Below are positions 18,709 to 28,146 of a stretch of DNA of 43,510 nucleotides, piece after piece. Made by a program: the position numbers and the translations under genes. How positions within the stretch are numbered: position 1 is the first letter of the stretch; every line of letters starts with the position of its first letter. Origin of the DNA: Azospirillaceae bacterium (GTDB lineage: Bacteria > Pseudomonadota > Alphaproteobacteria > Azospirillales > Azospirillaceae); NCBI GenBank assembly GCA_028277115.1, contig JANQHG010000253.1:1-43510 (forward strand). Direction: 5' to 3'. The notes beneath the pieces are model-generated. The model did not search any database. It was not told where the DNA came from and was given only the letters and a program-made list of their open reading frames with translations.

Positions 18709-21247
18709 CCCGTCGGCGCGCGCGCGGTCGCGCGCACTGATCGCCCTCGCCGGCCAGCCCAACGCCGGAAAATCAACCCTGTTCAACGCATTGACCGGCG
18801 CGCGCCAGCAGATCGCCAACTATCCTGGCGTGACCGTCGAAAAGAACAGCGGCCGCTACGGCCACGCCGGACGAGAGGTCGAGATCGTCGACCTGCCGGG
18901 CGTCTACAGCCTGGCGTCGTTGTCGCTCGAGGAGCGGGTCGCCCGCCGCCTTCTGGTGGACGAACACCCGGACGTGGTCGTCAACGTGATCGACGCCTCG
19001 ACGCTCCAGCGCGGTCTGTCGCTGACCTTTCAGTTGATGGAACTGGGCCGCCCGGTGGTCTTGGTGCTCAACATGATCGACGTCGCGCGCCGGCGCGGGT
19101 TCGAGATCGATCTCGCGGCACTCGAGCGCCGTCTCGGCGTGCCGGTGGTCGCGACGGTCGGTCGCCAGCGGGTCGGGCTCGACGCGCTACGCGCTGCGGT
19201 GGCCGCGGCCGCCGCGGCCGCACCGGCGGCGCCGCGGTCCTCCTCCCCGGTGACCTACGGCGTGCTGGAGCGCTTGGCGCGCGAGATCGAGCACCGCCTG
19301 ACCGATTGCCCGGCGATCACCCAGTCGCGGTGTCCGCGATGGCTGTCGCTGGTCCTGCTCGAAGGCGATCCCGACGCGCGGTGCTTGGTCGAAACCACCT
19401 TGGACGAGCCCGCGGATCTGCTGGCGCGCGCCGACCAGGCGCGTGCGGCCTTCGAAGACCAGGCCGGGGTGCCGGTCGCCGACCATCTGGTCGCGTGCCG
19501 CAGCCGGTGCGCCGCCGAGGTGGTCGCCGCAACCACCACCGAACGCCGGTCGGGCGGCCACGTCTGGTCGGAGTGGATCGACGCGATCCTGCTCAACCGC
19601 TGGCTCGCCCCTTTGTTCGTCGTCGCGACCGCCTGGACGCTCTATGAACTGTCGATCGTCCAGGGCTACGAGCTGACCAAGGTGACCTGGCCGGTGCTCG
19701 CGCACCTGCGCACCCTGGTCGCCGGCATCTTGCCCGATGCCGGTTTCCTTCATGATCCACAGGTGCGTGCGATGAGCCTGTGGCTGGTCGATTCGGCCAA
19801 CACCTTGCTCAACTATGTGCCGATTTTCCTTATTTTGTTCGCGTTGATCGCGATTTTGGAAGACAGCGGTTACATGGCGCGGATCGCGTTCATCCTCGAT
19901 CGCCTATTGCACCAGTACGGCCTGCACGGACAATCGACCCTGCCGTACATTCTGGGCGGTGTGTTCGCCGGCGGCTGCGCGGTGCCCGGGGTGATGGCGA
20001 CCAAGGGCATCCCGGACCCGAGGGCGCGGCTGGCGACGATTCTGACCGTTCCGTTCATGAATTGCCTGGCCAAGGTGCCGCTTTATACTCTCTTGGTCAA
20101 CATTTATTTTCCGGATCACAGTGGCCTGGTCTTGTTCTACCTTTCGACCGTGACGATCATGACGGCGTTTCTGGTCGCCAAACTCTTGACCGTGTCGGTT
20201 CTCCACACCATGGAGACGGCGCCGTTCGTCATGGAGCTGCCGCCCTATCACCTGCCGACCGTGGTCGGCGTGGTGCGGCGCGCGGTCGATCGGACCTGGC
20301 TCTACATCAAGAAGGTCGGCACCCTGGTGGTCGCGGTCGCCGCCGTGATCTATGTTTCGCTGCAATTTCCGAACCTGCCGGCGGAGCGGATCGCTGATTA
20401 TGAACGCCGCGCCGCGGCGGCGATCGCGCAGTTCTATCAAAAGCTGGCCGGCAACCCGCTGGCGCACGCGGTGTCGGATCCGGCCCGATTGACCGATCTG
20501 GTCAACCTCCACTCGGCCTACCGCGCCCGGACCCTGATCGCCGGGGGCGGTGCCGCGCGCCGGGCGATCGACGCCGCGGTGGTCCGCGACCATCCGGCGC
20601 TCGCGCCCTTTTTGGTGCGCAGCCGCGACCGCGCGGCGCGCGCGGCGGCGCGGGCACTCCGGACGCTGACGGCGACCCGTCTCGCCCTGCGTCGGGAAAT
20701 GAAACAGGAACGGCTGGTCAACAGCGTGCTCGGCCGGGTCGGGCGCGGGCTGGAGGCGGTGACCTGGTTCGCCGGCTTCGACTGGCGGATCAATGTCGCC
20801 TTGTTGAGCTCGTTCGCGGCGCGGGAAAGCAGCGTCGCCACACTGGGCGTCCTGTTCGAACAGGAGGACGGCGGGGTCGATGCGCTCGAGGTGCGCATGG
20901 AGGCGGCGCCCAGGCTCAGCGACGGGGCGCTGACCGCGGCGGCGCTGATGCTGTTCTTTGCGCTCTATCCACCCTGCCTTGCCACCATGATCATGGTCCG
21001 GGTCCAGACCGGGTCGACCCGATGGATGCTGTTTTCGATCCTGTTTCCGACCGCGCTCGGCCTTGCGGTCGCGAGCCTGACCCATTCGCTCGGTCGTGCG
21101 CTGTCGCTCTCCGGCGTCGAGGCGTTGACCATGGTCTACCTCGGCCTCTTGGGCGCGTTGGTTCCGGTCGGTCTGGTCCGGCGCCGGCCGACCGGCGCGG
21201 CCGCGCGACATGCCGTCTCCTCTCCCGGCGGGAGGCGGGCGCCATGA
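18689..21247 (+). CDS. feoB: Ferrous iron transporter B
   Basis: An 852-residue protein with an N-terminal G domain: G1 GQPNAGKST, G3 DLPG and G4 NMID are clear, and a helical GDI-like region follows. The membrane part starts near residue 310 and contains two gate segments: GCAVPGVMATKGIPDPRARL and PFMNCLAKVPLY, the latter keeping the conserved cysteine of FeoB gates; the first has Ala in place of the usual Asn of GCNVPA. A soluble Ala/Arg-rich insertion of about 120 residues (roughly 570-700) separates the last helices. FeoB imports Fe(II) under anoxic or microoxic conditions. Its stop overlaps the start of the EAL gene, so feoA, feoB and the two c-di-GMP genes form one coupled operon. Confidence 0.93.
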   Translation: MSSPLSDPSARARSRALIALAGQPNAGKSTLFNALTGARQQIANYPGVTVEKNSGRYGHAGREVEIVDLPGVYSLASLSLEERVARRLLVDEHPDVVVNVIDASTLQRGLSLTFQLMELGRPVVLVLNMIDVARRRGFEIDLAALERRLGVPVVATVGRQRVGLDALRAAVAAAAAAAPAAPRSSSPVTYGVLERLAREIEHRLTDCPAITQSRCPRWLSLVLLEGDPDARCLVETTLDEPADLLARADQARAAFEDQAGVPVADHLVACRSRCAAEVVAATTTERRSGGHVWSEWIDAILLNRWLAPLFVVATAWTLYELSIVQGYELTKVTWPVLAHLRTLVAGILPDAGFLHDPQVRAMSLWLVDSANTLLNYVPIFLILFALIAILEDSGYMARIAFILDRLLHQYGLHGQSTLPYILGGVFAGGCAVPGVMATKGIPDPRARLATILTVPFMNCLAKVPLYTLLVNIYFPDHSGLVLFYLSTVTIMTAFLVAKLLTVSVLHTMETAPFVMELPPYHLPTVVGVVRRAVDRTWLYIKKVGTLVVAVAAVIYVSLQFPNLPAERIADYERRAAAAIAQFYQKLAGNPLAHAVSDPARLTDLVNLHSAYRARTLIAGGGAARRAIDAAVVRDHPALAPFLVRSRDRAARAAARALRTLTATRLALRREMKQERLVNSVLGRVGRGLEAVTWFAGFDWRINVALLSSFAARESSVATLGVLFEQEDGGVDALEVRMEAAPRLSDGALTAAALMLFFALYPPCLATMIMVRVQTGSTRWMLFSILFPTALGLAVASLTHSLGRALSLSGVEALTMVYLGLLGALVPVGLVRRRPTGAAARHAVSSPGGRRAP

Positions 21248-22188
21248 CCCGACCCTTCCCGCCGTTTCTCGGCCCCCCATGGGTCCGGCGCCGTTGCCGG
21301 CCCGTTGACTGTTCAGTGTCCGATGGATCACCAGCAATGACGCACCGCGACGCGCGTGAGACCGGGATGTGGATCGACCTCCTCCGGCAACGGTTCCAGG
21401 TAGATCGGGTGGCCGCGCAATACCAGCCGCTGATCCGGCTCGGCACCGGCGCCGTGATCGGTTACGAGGCCCTGGCCCGGTTCACCACCCCCTGCGGCGA
21501 CCCGGTGTCGCCGCAGGGGGTGTTCCAGCACCTCCACCGCTGCGGCGGCCGGGTGCTCGCCGACGCCGATCTTGACTTGAAAAGGCTTCAACTCGCCGCG
21601 GCGCCCGATCGCGGCACGATCTTTCTCAATATCAACACCCATGGCCTGTCCGGTCGCCACGGCACCGATCTCGCAGCGCGGCTCGGGCGGCTGCGCGCGC
21701 TGCGCCCCGACATCGTGCTGGAGATGGTCGAGGCCAACGGCAAGGCGCACGGCGGCGCCCTGGAGACGGCGACCGGGCTGTTGAAGCGCCGGGGCTTGGC
21801 GCTGGCGCTGGACGACATCGGGGCGCCGGGGTCGCTGGTCTCCCTGCATCAGATGATGCAGGTCGATTACTTGAAGTTCGATCGCGCCTGGCTCGCGCGT
21901 CGGGATGCACCGCTCGGCCATCCCGGTCTCGCCATGCTCGACAGCCTGCTCGGGTTCGCGCGGGCGACCGGCAAGGTCACCGTGCTCGAGGGCGTCGAGA
22001 CCGCCGAGCACCTCGACTTCGCCCATCGGATCGGCGTCGATGTGGTCCAGGGGTTCCTGTTCGGCGCCGGCGACCGCTCGGACGACCTTGCGCTCGCGGA
22101 CGTGGTCACCCGGCCCGAGCCGCGCGCCGGAACCGCTCGGCGTCTGCGCGCGCTCGGGCTTGCGACCGCCGGGGAGCTGCATCCGTGA
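21244..22188 (+). CDS. EAL-domain c-di-GMP phosphodiesterase
   Basis: A 314-residue protein, mostly one EAL domain. Substrate and metal residues are present: E75 in YEALARF, N129/N131 in LNINTHG, E160 and E163 in LEMVE, D190-D191 in ALDDIG (usual form DDFG), K211 in YLKFDR, E249/E252 in LEGVET and Q269 in VVQGF. It should hydrolyse c-di-GMP to pGpG. No sensor domain or membrane helix is seen. The start is the ATG overlapping the feoB stop (ATGA), with GGGAGGCGGG in front; a second ATG 93 bases on has a poorer site. The GTGA overlap at its end couples it to the GGDEF gene. An EAL gene inside a feo operon suggests that iron uptake and c-di-GMP level are linked. Confidence 0.88.
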   Translation: MTRPFPPFLGPPWVRRRCRPVDCSVSDGSPAMTHRDARETGMWIDLLRQRFQVDRVAAQYQPLIRLGTGAVIGYEALARFTTPCGDPVSPQGVFQHLHRCGGRVLADADLDLKRLQLAAAPDRGTIFLNINTHGLSGRHGTDLAARLGRLRALRPDIVLEMVEANGKAHGGALETATGLLKRRGLALALDDIGAPGSLVSLHQMMQVDYLKFDRAWLARRDAPLGHPGLAMLDSLLGFARATGKVTVLEGVETAEHLDFAHRIGVDVVQGFLFGAGDRSDDLALADVVTRPEPRAGTARRLRALGLATAGELHP

Positions 22189-23144
22189 GGCTGGTCAACC
22201 GGTTGCGGGTGTTCGGGGTGGCGGCGCTGGTGCTGTCCCATTTGGCGCTGACCTGGCTGTTGCCGATCGATCATGCAGACTCCCTGGTGGTCTCGCTCGG
22301 GGTCAATCTCGCGGTCGCGCTCGCCATCGCGCCCCTGTTCGCGAACTGGTTGTTCGTCGCGCCGTTGAGGCGGATCGACGCCTTCGTCGACCGGGTCAAG
22401 ACCGGCGACTTCACCGACCACCTGCCGGTCGCCGCCGATCCGGCGGAGGACGACGAGACGTGTGAGTTCAATCGGCTGCGCCGGTCCCTGAACTGGATGG
22501 CGCGCCAGATCGCGATGCGCGAGGAGCGGATCCGCCAGCAACGCGACGAAGCGATGGCGCTGCAAAAGGAGTTGCGCGACCTGGTGATCCGCGATCCCTT
22601 GACCCGCATCTTCAACCGTCAGTACTTTCAAGACCGCCTGACCGCCGCCTTCGCCGACCTGATCGAGCGCGGGCGGCCGTTCACCTTGGCGATTCTCGAC
22701 GTCGATTTCTTCAAACGGATCAACGACACCCACGGTCATCTGGCGGGCGACCGGGTTCTGGTCACTTTGGCCGGGCTTCTCGGCACCCAGGTCCGCGACG
22801 GCGACGTGGTCGCCCGGATCGGCGGCGAGGAGTTCGGCGTTCTCCTGACCGACATCGAGGCCGGGCACGCCGAGCAGGTGTTGTCCCGGCTTCAGTCGGC
22901 GATTCGGGCGACGCCGTTCCGGCTGTCGCACGAGGTGACGGTGCAGGTCACGGTCAGCATGGGCTTCGTTTCGGCCGCCACGGTGGGCGGCCAGTCGCAC
23001 GACGAGGTGATCCGCCGGGCCGACGAGGCGCTCTATCACGTCAAGCGCAACGGCCGCGACGGCTTGATCAGCTGGGAGGCGATGCCGCGGCGCGCCAGCG
23101 ACGGCCGCACGCCGCCGCGGCGCGCGGGCGGCACCGGCACCTAG
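22185..23144 (+). CDS. Membrane GGDEF diguanylate cyclase
   Basis: A 319-residue protein. Two transmembrane helices (about 8-28 and 35-58) enclose a very short periplasmic loop; a HAMP-like segment follows (APLRRIDAFVDRVKTGDF), then a coiled stretch and a GGDEF domain from about 132. The active motif is GGEEF at 213-217, and an inhibitory I-site RxxD (R204-D207) stands exactly five residues before it, so the enzyme should be active and product-inhibited. It makes c-di-GMP from two GTP. GTG start overlapping the EAL stop. Last gene of the feoAB operon; opposite activity to its neighbour, so the pair can set local c-di-GMP turnover. Confidence 0.9.
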   Translation: MRLVNRLRVFGVAALVLSHLALTWLLPIDHADSLVVSLGVNLAVALAIAPLFANWLFVAPLRRIDAFVDRVKTGDFTDHLPVAADPAEDDETCEFNRLRRSLNWMARQIAMREERIRQQRDEAMALQKELRDLVIRDPLTRIFNRQYFQDRLTAAFADLIERGRPFTLAILDVDFFKRINDTHGHLAGDRVLVTLAGLLGTQVRDGDVVARIGGEEFGVLLTDIEAGHAEQVLSRLQSAIRATPFRLSHEVTVQVTVSMGFVSAATVGGQSHDEVIRRADEALYHVKRNGRDGLISWEAMPRRASDGRTPPRRAGGTGT

Positions 23145-23298
23145 GCCGGATCTGGGCCCAGGGCTGTTCAACGCCCTCAACCCGCCAAAGAGCGACCGCG
23201 GCCCGCGGATGCGCAAAAGCGGGTGCCGCCAGACCGGGCGCCCGGATCGTCGCGCCGGTCTCGGTTTGGCGACACGCCCACCCAAGCGATCGGGCGTC

Positions 23299-23832
23299 TC
23301 AGTCGCGGGCGAAACAACAGCTCTGGCAGGACGCCACAACGGAGCCGCCGTCGACCTTGGTGCCGTTGATCGGACCGCACAGCGGATCGGGGTCGGGCAT
23401 TGCCGCTTTCAAATGCGCCATGATAGCGCGGTCGACCCGCTGTCGGTCGCACGTCGCCACCCATTGCTGGTCGTCAATGAAAATGTTGACCCAGGCGGCC
23501 TCATATTGATTGAGCGTTCGATCCAAGACGGCCCGGTTGTCGTGCCCGGGTGTGTGGATGAAACACCAAAGCCCAGCCGTTGCCAACTGATAGACCTTGG
23601 TGCTGTCGACCTTCTTACTCAAAAGTCGACGGATCAGCGCCTGGGCGCGCCGGTAGCTGTCTTCATTGCGTAGTCTGGCGCGGACTGGTTTCGGTGCATT
23701 TTTTTCAAACGCTTGCAAAGCAGCGTCCAGCTTTGTTGAGGGGAGCGCGGCCGTACCGCCCCGGCCCGACGCGTCGGTAACGGTCACGGCAATCGAGTGT
23801 CGAGGTATCTCGATCTCGGAGATCCAGTTCAT
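23299..23832 (-). CDS. Hypothetical protein near the reaction-centre operon
   Basis: A 177-residue soluble protein starting MNWISEIEIP, with GGAGG upstream of the ATG. No transmembrane helix. It contains a basic central part (ARLRNEDSYRRAQALIRRLLSKK), an aromatic segment (WCFIHTPGH ... YEAAWVNIFIDDQQW) and a C-terminal cysteine cluster (SCQSCCFARD) plus one more Cys (DPLCGP), which could bind a metal. No family is recognised. It is read in the same direction as the reaction-centre operon but 411 bases downstream of pufM, and its codons are less GC-rich than those of the flanks. Possible cargo of the same transferred segment. Confidence 0.6.
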   Translation of the reverse strand: MNWISEIEIPRHSIAVTVTDASGRGGTAALPSTKLDAALQAFEKNAPKPVRARLRNEDSYRRAQALIRRLLSKKVDSTKVYQLATAGLWCFIHTPGHDNRAVLDRTLNQYEAAWVNIFIDDQQWVATCDRQRVDRAIMAHLKAAMPDPDPLCGPINGTKVDGGSVVASCQSCCFARD

Positions 23833-24243
23833 TGCCAAGCTGCCTCCACGCGCGGGCAAACATCTCTGAAGACAACGGTGTACCGGTCCCAGTTGGTTGC
23901 CCGGTTTTTGCTTTCAATTTGGCTCTGGCCGGTCTTTAAAGAAGAGTTTTCTGTTCAATCTTTTCTTCTTTTGCTTTGGATCGAATTGCCATTCAGTGAT
24001 ATTTTATATCATTTTCTTGTCCATGATCAGTCATGACCGGTGTAAAAACGGCTTCGACGCCCCCCCCCCCCCTCGACGCTTTGGTGTGTGCTGGCCCCGG
24101 GGGCTGTCGCGTGCTCCGACCTCATCGGATCAACTCGACCCAACGAGACAGCCGGAACACGCGATACCTGGACCTGACGTGACGCCGACCGAACCATCAA
24201 ACAGGGCAGGTCGATCGAAGATCACGCCAATTGTTTGTTTGAC
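23833..24243. other. Intergenic, AT-rich, no gene seen
   Basis: 411 bases between pufM and the hypothetical protein. 23890-24040 is the most AT-rich part of the window (many T-runs, e.g. GATATTTTATATCATTTTC) and presumably carries the promoter of the downstream minus-strand gene. A run of 13 C (24060-24072) follows. No terminator with a T-tract after pufM is recognised and no pufC, pufX or light-harvesting reading frame is present. Confidence 0.5.
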
Positions 24244-25230
24244 CTATTGCGCGCCGGCGCCCCAGCTCGAGACCGTCGAGTCCGGCGTGATCGGCCACCA
24301 GCTGAGGTCTTCCGGCACAATCCCGTGCTTCATGCCCCACGCCGTCCAATCGTCCACCAGGGTTCCGGTGATCAGAATCCCGATCCCGCCGGTCAGCGTC
24401 GTCAGCATCGCGAACCACCACGCCCACCGGTGGATCGACTCCATCGAGGCGTTGAACCCCATGGTCCAGCGCCAGAACAGCGCCGCCCGCTCCGACGCGG
24501 TTCCCCGATCGGTGATCTGCTCGATCTCGCGATCTCCGCCATAGCGGGAAACCGAGAGAATGGTCGCGCCATGGATCGCGAACAGCAAGGCCGAGCCGTA
24601 GAGGAATGCGATCGACAAAGCGTGGAACGGATTCCAAAAAAGGTTGCCATAATCGACCGAAAAGTCGTTGGTCCAGTACAGATGCGAGAAAATCCCGAAC
24701 GGGACCGCATGACTCCAGTTGCCCATCAGCAGCGGGCGAATGAAACCCAGGACAAGATAAAGCCAGATCGCCGCGGCAAAGGCATAACTGACGTGGTACC
24801 CCAACCCCAGGCGCTGGGCGCGGACGTACATCCGGAACCACCATAAAATGATCGACAGGGTGATGAAGAACCCGGCGATCAGCCACCATCCCCCTTCGTT
24901 GAGCGGCGGGAGAACCTTCAGCCCATGCTTGGCAAGCGGTGGATCGAGCGACAGCCACAGAAACTCACGGACAAACAGCACCGGGTTCCAATCAACCTGG
25001 GCAAGCATGTTCATGCCGATGATCGTGAACCCGAGGAGGAACGTGATCAGCGAGGCGAGGCCGAATCCACCTAGGTAAATCGGGCCAATTTGCGCACTTC
25101 CGATCTTGCCGGCCCAATAACTAAGTATCGGTGTCCCAACCCGTTCCAATTCGCCGTCTGGAACCGGCACCCCAGCCTCGACCGGACCAACCAGCTGGAC
25201 CCGGGTAAAGATGTTCTGGAATTCACTCAT
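24244..25230 (-). CDS. pufM: Photosynthetic reaction centre M subunit
   Basis: A 328-residue type II reaction-centre protein with five membrane helices. Numbering is one above Rhodobacter sphaeroides: H183 (accessory bacteriochlorophyll), H203 (special pair), H220, E235 and H267 (non-heme Fe), Y211 (primary charge separation) and W253 (quinone A pocket) are all present, in segments such as [13 protein letters not shown] and [12 protein letters not shown]. With L and H it forms the core that converts light into charge separation across the membrane. A C-terminal extension of about 20 residues ([11 protein letters not shown] onwards) resembles species whose M subunit contacts a cytochrome, yet no pufC follows. 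AGAGGAG lies before the ATG; the 37-codon upstream extension of the frame is rejected. 31 bases after pufL. Confidence 0.97.
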   Translation of the reverse strand: MSEFQNIFTRVQLVGPVEAGVPVPDGELERVGTPILSYWAGKIGSAQIGPIYLGGFGLASLITFLLGFTIIGMNMLAQVDWNPVLFVREFLWLSLDPPLAKHGLKVLPPLNEGGWWLIAGFFITLSIILWWFRMYVRAQRLGLGYHVSYAFAAAIWLYLVLGFIRPLLMGNWSHAVPFGIFSHLYWTNDFSVDYGNLFWNPFHALSIAFLYGSALLFAIHGATILSVSRYGGDREIEQITDRGTASERAALFWRWTMGFNASMESIHRWAWWFAMLTTLTGGIGILITGTLVDDWTAWGMKHGIVPEDLSWWPITPDSTVSSWGAGAQ

Positions 25231-25261
25231 TGCCTGGAAACTCCTCTTTCGGTACCCATGG

Positions 25262-26095
25262 TTACTGACCAGGATAAGGAATCCACTCACGAATGAACTC
25301 CCACCACTCGACCCACGACCCGGAATAGACTGCAGCGCCACTGATCAGCATGCAGACCGCGCTCCAGAAGGCGGCAGACAGGGCGAGGAACAAACCGAGG
25401 CGATGAATGCCCAGAATGCCGATCGAGTATCCGACGGTATCCCGGAAGTAGGTATCCTCGTAATCGGTCGGCCTGACCGATTGATCGGGTTGCGGGTTCA
25501 CTGCCGAGAGAATCAATCCGCCATGGAGCGCCAGCGCCAACGTCGTGGTAAAGAAGAAGGTGATCGCGATCATGTGGACAGGATTGAAGTGAAAGTTCTC
25601 GTATTGATAGCCGGTGAACCAAACCCAGTTGAGGTGGCTGAAAATGCCGTAGGGGAAGCCGTGCCCCCACGCGCCGAGCATGATCGGCCGAATGATGTTC
25701 AGCGCCGCGAACGCGAAGATCGCCACGCCGAACGCCACCGGGACATGGATGCCGATCCCGAGTTTGCGGCAGATCTCCACTTGCCGGAGCGCCCACGAGC
25801 AAAAGGCACCCATCGCGCAAAAGGTCACCAGCTGCCAAATCCCGCCGTCGCGCAACGGCGCGGCGGCGAGGCCCAGTTCGACCGGCGGCGGATTGATGCT
25901 GATCAGCCACGGATTCCAGGTCGGACCGTAGAGCGCGCCGAGAACGAGCAAGAGCGTGCCCAGGACAGTAAAGAAGATGGTCGCGATGCCAAAAAACCCG
26001 ACATAGAACGGGCCGACCCAATAGTCGAAAAGGTCGCCGCCGATCAGCGTGCCGCCCCGCACTCGATACTTGCGTTCGAAGTTCAACAGTGCCAT
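25262..26095 (-). CDS. pufL: Photosynthetic reaction centre L subunit
   Basis: A 277-residue protein colinear with Rhodobacter PufL (numbering +1). H154 (accessory pigment), H169 and H174 (special pair), H191 and H231 (non-heme Fe), and E213, D214, S224 of the quinone-B proton path are present, so a working photochemical core is predicted. The residue matching Glu L104, which hydrogen-bonds the active-branch bacteriopheophytin, is Gln here ([11 protein letters not shown]), a change familiar from Chloroflexus. AGAGGAG precedes the ATG; the gap after the puhBC gene is only 17 bases, so no room exists for pufB and pufA, which normally lie directly before pufL. Confidence 0.97.
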   Translation of the reverse strand: MALLNFERKYRVRGGTLIGGDLFDYWVGPFYVGFFGIATIFFTVLGTLLLVLGALYGPTWNPWLISINPPPVELGLAAAPLRDGGIWQLVTFCAMGAFCSWALRQVEICRKLGIGIHVPVAFGVAIFAFAALNIIRPIMLGAWGHGFPYGIFSHLNWVWFTGYQYENFHFNPVHMIAITFFFTTTLALALHGGLILSAVNPQPDQSVRPTDYEDTYFRDTVGYSIGILGIHRLGLFLALSAAFWSAVCMLISGAAVYSGSWVEWWEFIREWIPYPGQ

Positions 26096-26112
26096 CGAAC
26101 TACTCCTCTGAC

Positions 26113-27345
26113 TTAAAGCGGCGATAGCCTTGCCGCGCTCGCGATGGTCGATCGCTCGATCGACCGGTCCGGATCCGCGGCCGGGGTGCCGAACCCGTTG
26201 GTCGGTCGCACGGCCACGGCGGCGCCGATCGACGCACCGCCCAATCGCAACAGGTGAGCAAGCGCTCCGGTGGTGGTCGGGCCGGCCGAGTTCAACCGAA
26301 TGTGTTTGTCAGCCCGGATGTCGGACAGCGTCACGCCCCCCGACTCCCACCGAACCAGCTGATACGGCGCGTCCGAAGCGCGACCGCTCAACACGCGTGC
26401 GCGGTCGAGCCCGCGCTTGGCGCCCCGGATCAATGCGTCGCGCCCGGGCTCGAGGATCGCCACCACGTCGGTCCTGCGGGCATTAAGGATCGCGATCCGA
26501 TCGGAACCGAGCGGTTCAAACCGCAGGTCGACGATCGCCTGTGGTCTGCCAAGGGTGGCGAAGGTGGTCCCGATCCCGGTGAACCGGCCGACACCGACCA
26601 CCACCAGGCTGAGGGCGACCACCACCGCGGCCGCGATCATCGGGACCCGCGGTACCAGCTGCGGGCCTGCTGGCGTCCGACACCCGCCCGCCGCGCGGCG
26701 CTCGCTCGGGGCGGCCGCCCGACCGGCCGCTGCCTGGGCGATCACCGGCTGCGTGGTCGCCCCCGCCGACTCGGTCGCCAAGGCGGTGGCAAGAACACTC
26801 GCGACCGTCTTCACGTTTCCAATCGACCGCAGCATCGGCTGCGGTTGGCGAACCGTCCACGGGCTGACATGCGGCCAAAGGATCAGGAAGGGGATGACAC
26901 ATCCTGGCTTGAGCTGGAGCCGAATCGCCCCGAGCCCGCCGGGATAGGTCTTCACCGAAACCGTGTCGACGTGCGACAGCGGAATATTGATCCGCTTTTT
27001 CAAGGCGACACCGACGGTCATGGCGATCCGGCGGTCGGTGATCGTGTAGGTCGCGGTTCTGGCGATCGCCCAGGACACCAGCGCCAGAATCCCGATCACC
27101 GTGAAGCCCAAAACGACCAGCGCGGTCGCGGCAGAGATGCCGTCGAGCCAGCCGCCGCCATCGTTCATGATCACAAGGCTGCGCCATATGATCAAGACTG
27201 CGAAGTATTGGACAACAATTGCCCCTTGGAAGACGTGATTAACCAGGCATTGCCATTGAGGAGATCCTTGCCACAAGATGATCTCATCGCTCGGAAAGCG
27301 GTCGATATTTGGTGATGCCCTCCCGGAGTCACCGTCTTCGCTCAT
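26113..27345 (-). CDS. PuhB-PuhC fusion, photosynthetic complex assembly protein
   Basis: A 410-residue protein combining two assembly factors that are normally separate. Residues 1-190 match PuhB: LWQGSPQW, two membrane helices (about 40-60 and 72-94), a bacterial PH domain ([18 protein letters not shown] ... RINIPLSHV) and the [21 protein letters not shown] signature. Residues 191-230 form an Ala-rich linker. Residues 231-370 match PuhC: one helix ([17 protein letters not shown]), then GRFTGIGTT and a periplasmic part ending [15 protein letters not shown] ... [12 protein letters not shown]. In Rhodobacter both proteins help reaction-centre and LH1 assembly. The ATG overlaps the puhA stop (ATGA). 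There is no in-frame stop between the parts. Confidence 0.88.
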   Translation of the reverse strand: MSEDGDSGRASPNIDRFPSDEIILWQGSPQWQCLVNHVFQGAIVVQYFAVLIIWRSLVIMNDGGGWLDGISAATALVVLGFTVIGILALVSWAIARTATYTITDRRIAMTVGVALKKRINIPLSHVDTVSVKTYPGGLGAIRLQLKPGCVIPFLILWPHVSPWTVRQPQPMLRSIGNVKTVASVLATALATESAGATTQPVIAQAAAGRAAAPSERRAAGGCRTPAGPQLVPRVPMIAAAVVVALSLVVVGVGRFTGIGTTFATLGRPQAIVDLRFEPLGSDRIAILNARRTDVVAILEPGRDALIRGAKRGLDRARVLSGRASDAPYQLVRWESGGVTLSDIRADKHIRLNSAGPTTTGALAHLLRLGGASIGAAVAVRPTNGFGTPAADPDRSIERSTIASAARLSPL

Positions 27346-28124
27346 AACACCGACTCCTGTCGAATCGGGATCGCGTAGAGCAAACCACCACCATAATAAG
27401 CGCAAATTTTATCTTCTTCCAATAACGTGATTTCATTGGGATTTTTGGTCAGAGGTACCTCGGTGAACTGAGCACCGGTGATCGCGTGGACGTAGATCTG
27501 CCCCGGGATGCCCCGAATCACCGTGAAATTGACCGGCAACAGCGCCGTGCGCGCCTTGGGTTGATCGGAAACCGCAACCTCGTAGTAGCGGATCAGGCTT
27601 TCGGTCCGATCGACCCAGATATCGGTGACCACGCCGGCGAACGCGTGATCGCAGCCGTACACCTTCATGCCGATCGGATTCGGGTCCTGCGCCGAGACCG
27701 CGTAGACGCCGAACAAACTCCGCAGCGGCACGATCTTCGGCTTGCCCGCAAGGGTTCGATCCGGAACGTTCTTGCGCTCGGCATAAGACGCCGGACCAAC
27801 GGCGTCCTTCATCGGATTGCCGGTGGGGATTTTAGGGGCGCCGGGCCAGGCAAAGCCGGCCCGCAGTTTGAGCAGCCGAGCCTCGCGCTTGTTGTCCGGC
27901 TTGATCACACTGGCATTGTCATCCGGCAACAGATAGGTTTTTCCATTGGGCATGTAGGTAATTGTGTCAGGATCTTCAATAACTTCAGTGGTATCCGTTT
28001 CCAACGGATAGCCCTCGCGGCGACTTTCCCGATGAAGATAGTAGATCAGGATCGCAAAAAAGATCCAGAACGCATAGACCAATACTAGAGTTGCATCGAT
28101 GTGCTCGGTCAATCCTAGCGTCAT
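27342..28124 (-). CDS. puhA: Photosynthetic reaction centre H subunit
   Basis: A 260-residue protein with one N-terminal membrane helix (about 12-31, TLVLVYAFWIFFAILIYYLHRESRREGYPLE in pieces) and a PRC-barrel cytoplasmic domain. RREGYPLE, VVPLRSLFGVYA-like and GVVTDIWVDRTE segments are typical of PuhA. It caps the L-M pair on the cytoplasmic side and guides protons to quinone B. The start MTLGLTEHID is supported by CCAGGAGGG eight bases upstream; the ten-codon upstream extension is rejected. First gene of the operon, coupled to puhBC by an ATGA overlap. The putative promoter and Fur-like box lie about 240 bases upstream. Confidence 0.95.
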   Translation of the reverse strand: MTLGLTEHIDATLVLVYAFWIFFAILIYYLHRESRREGYPLETDTTEVIEDPDTITYMPNGKTYLLPDDNASVIKPDNKREARLLKLRAGFAWPGAPKIPTGNPMKDAVGPASYAERKNVPDRTLAGKPKIVPLRSLFGVYAVSAQDPNPIGMKVYGCDHAFAGVVTDIWVDRTESLIRYYEVAVSDQPKARTALLPVNFTVIRGIPGQIYVHAITGAQFTEVPLTKNPNEITLLEEDKICAYYGGGLLYAIPIRQESVL

Positions 28125-28146
28125 TTTTCCCTCCTGGCGCTGTGTT

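Noticed and set aside
24060-24072. Run of 13 C as a phase-variation tract
   Set aside because: It lies outside any coding frame and promoter pair that I can recognise; may be a sequencing artefact.
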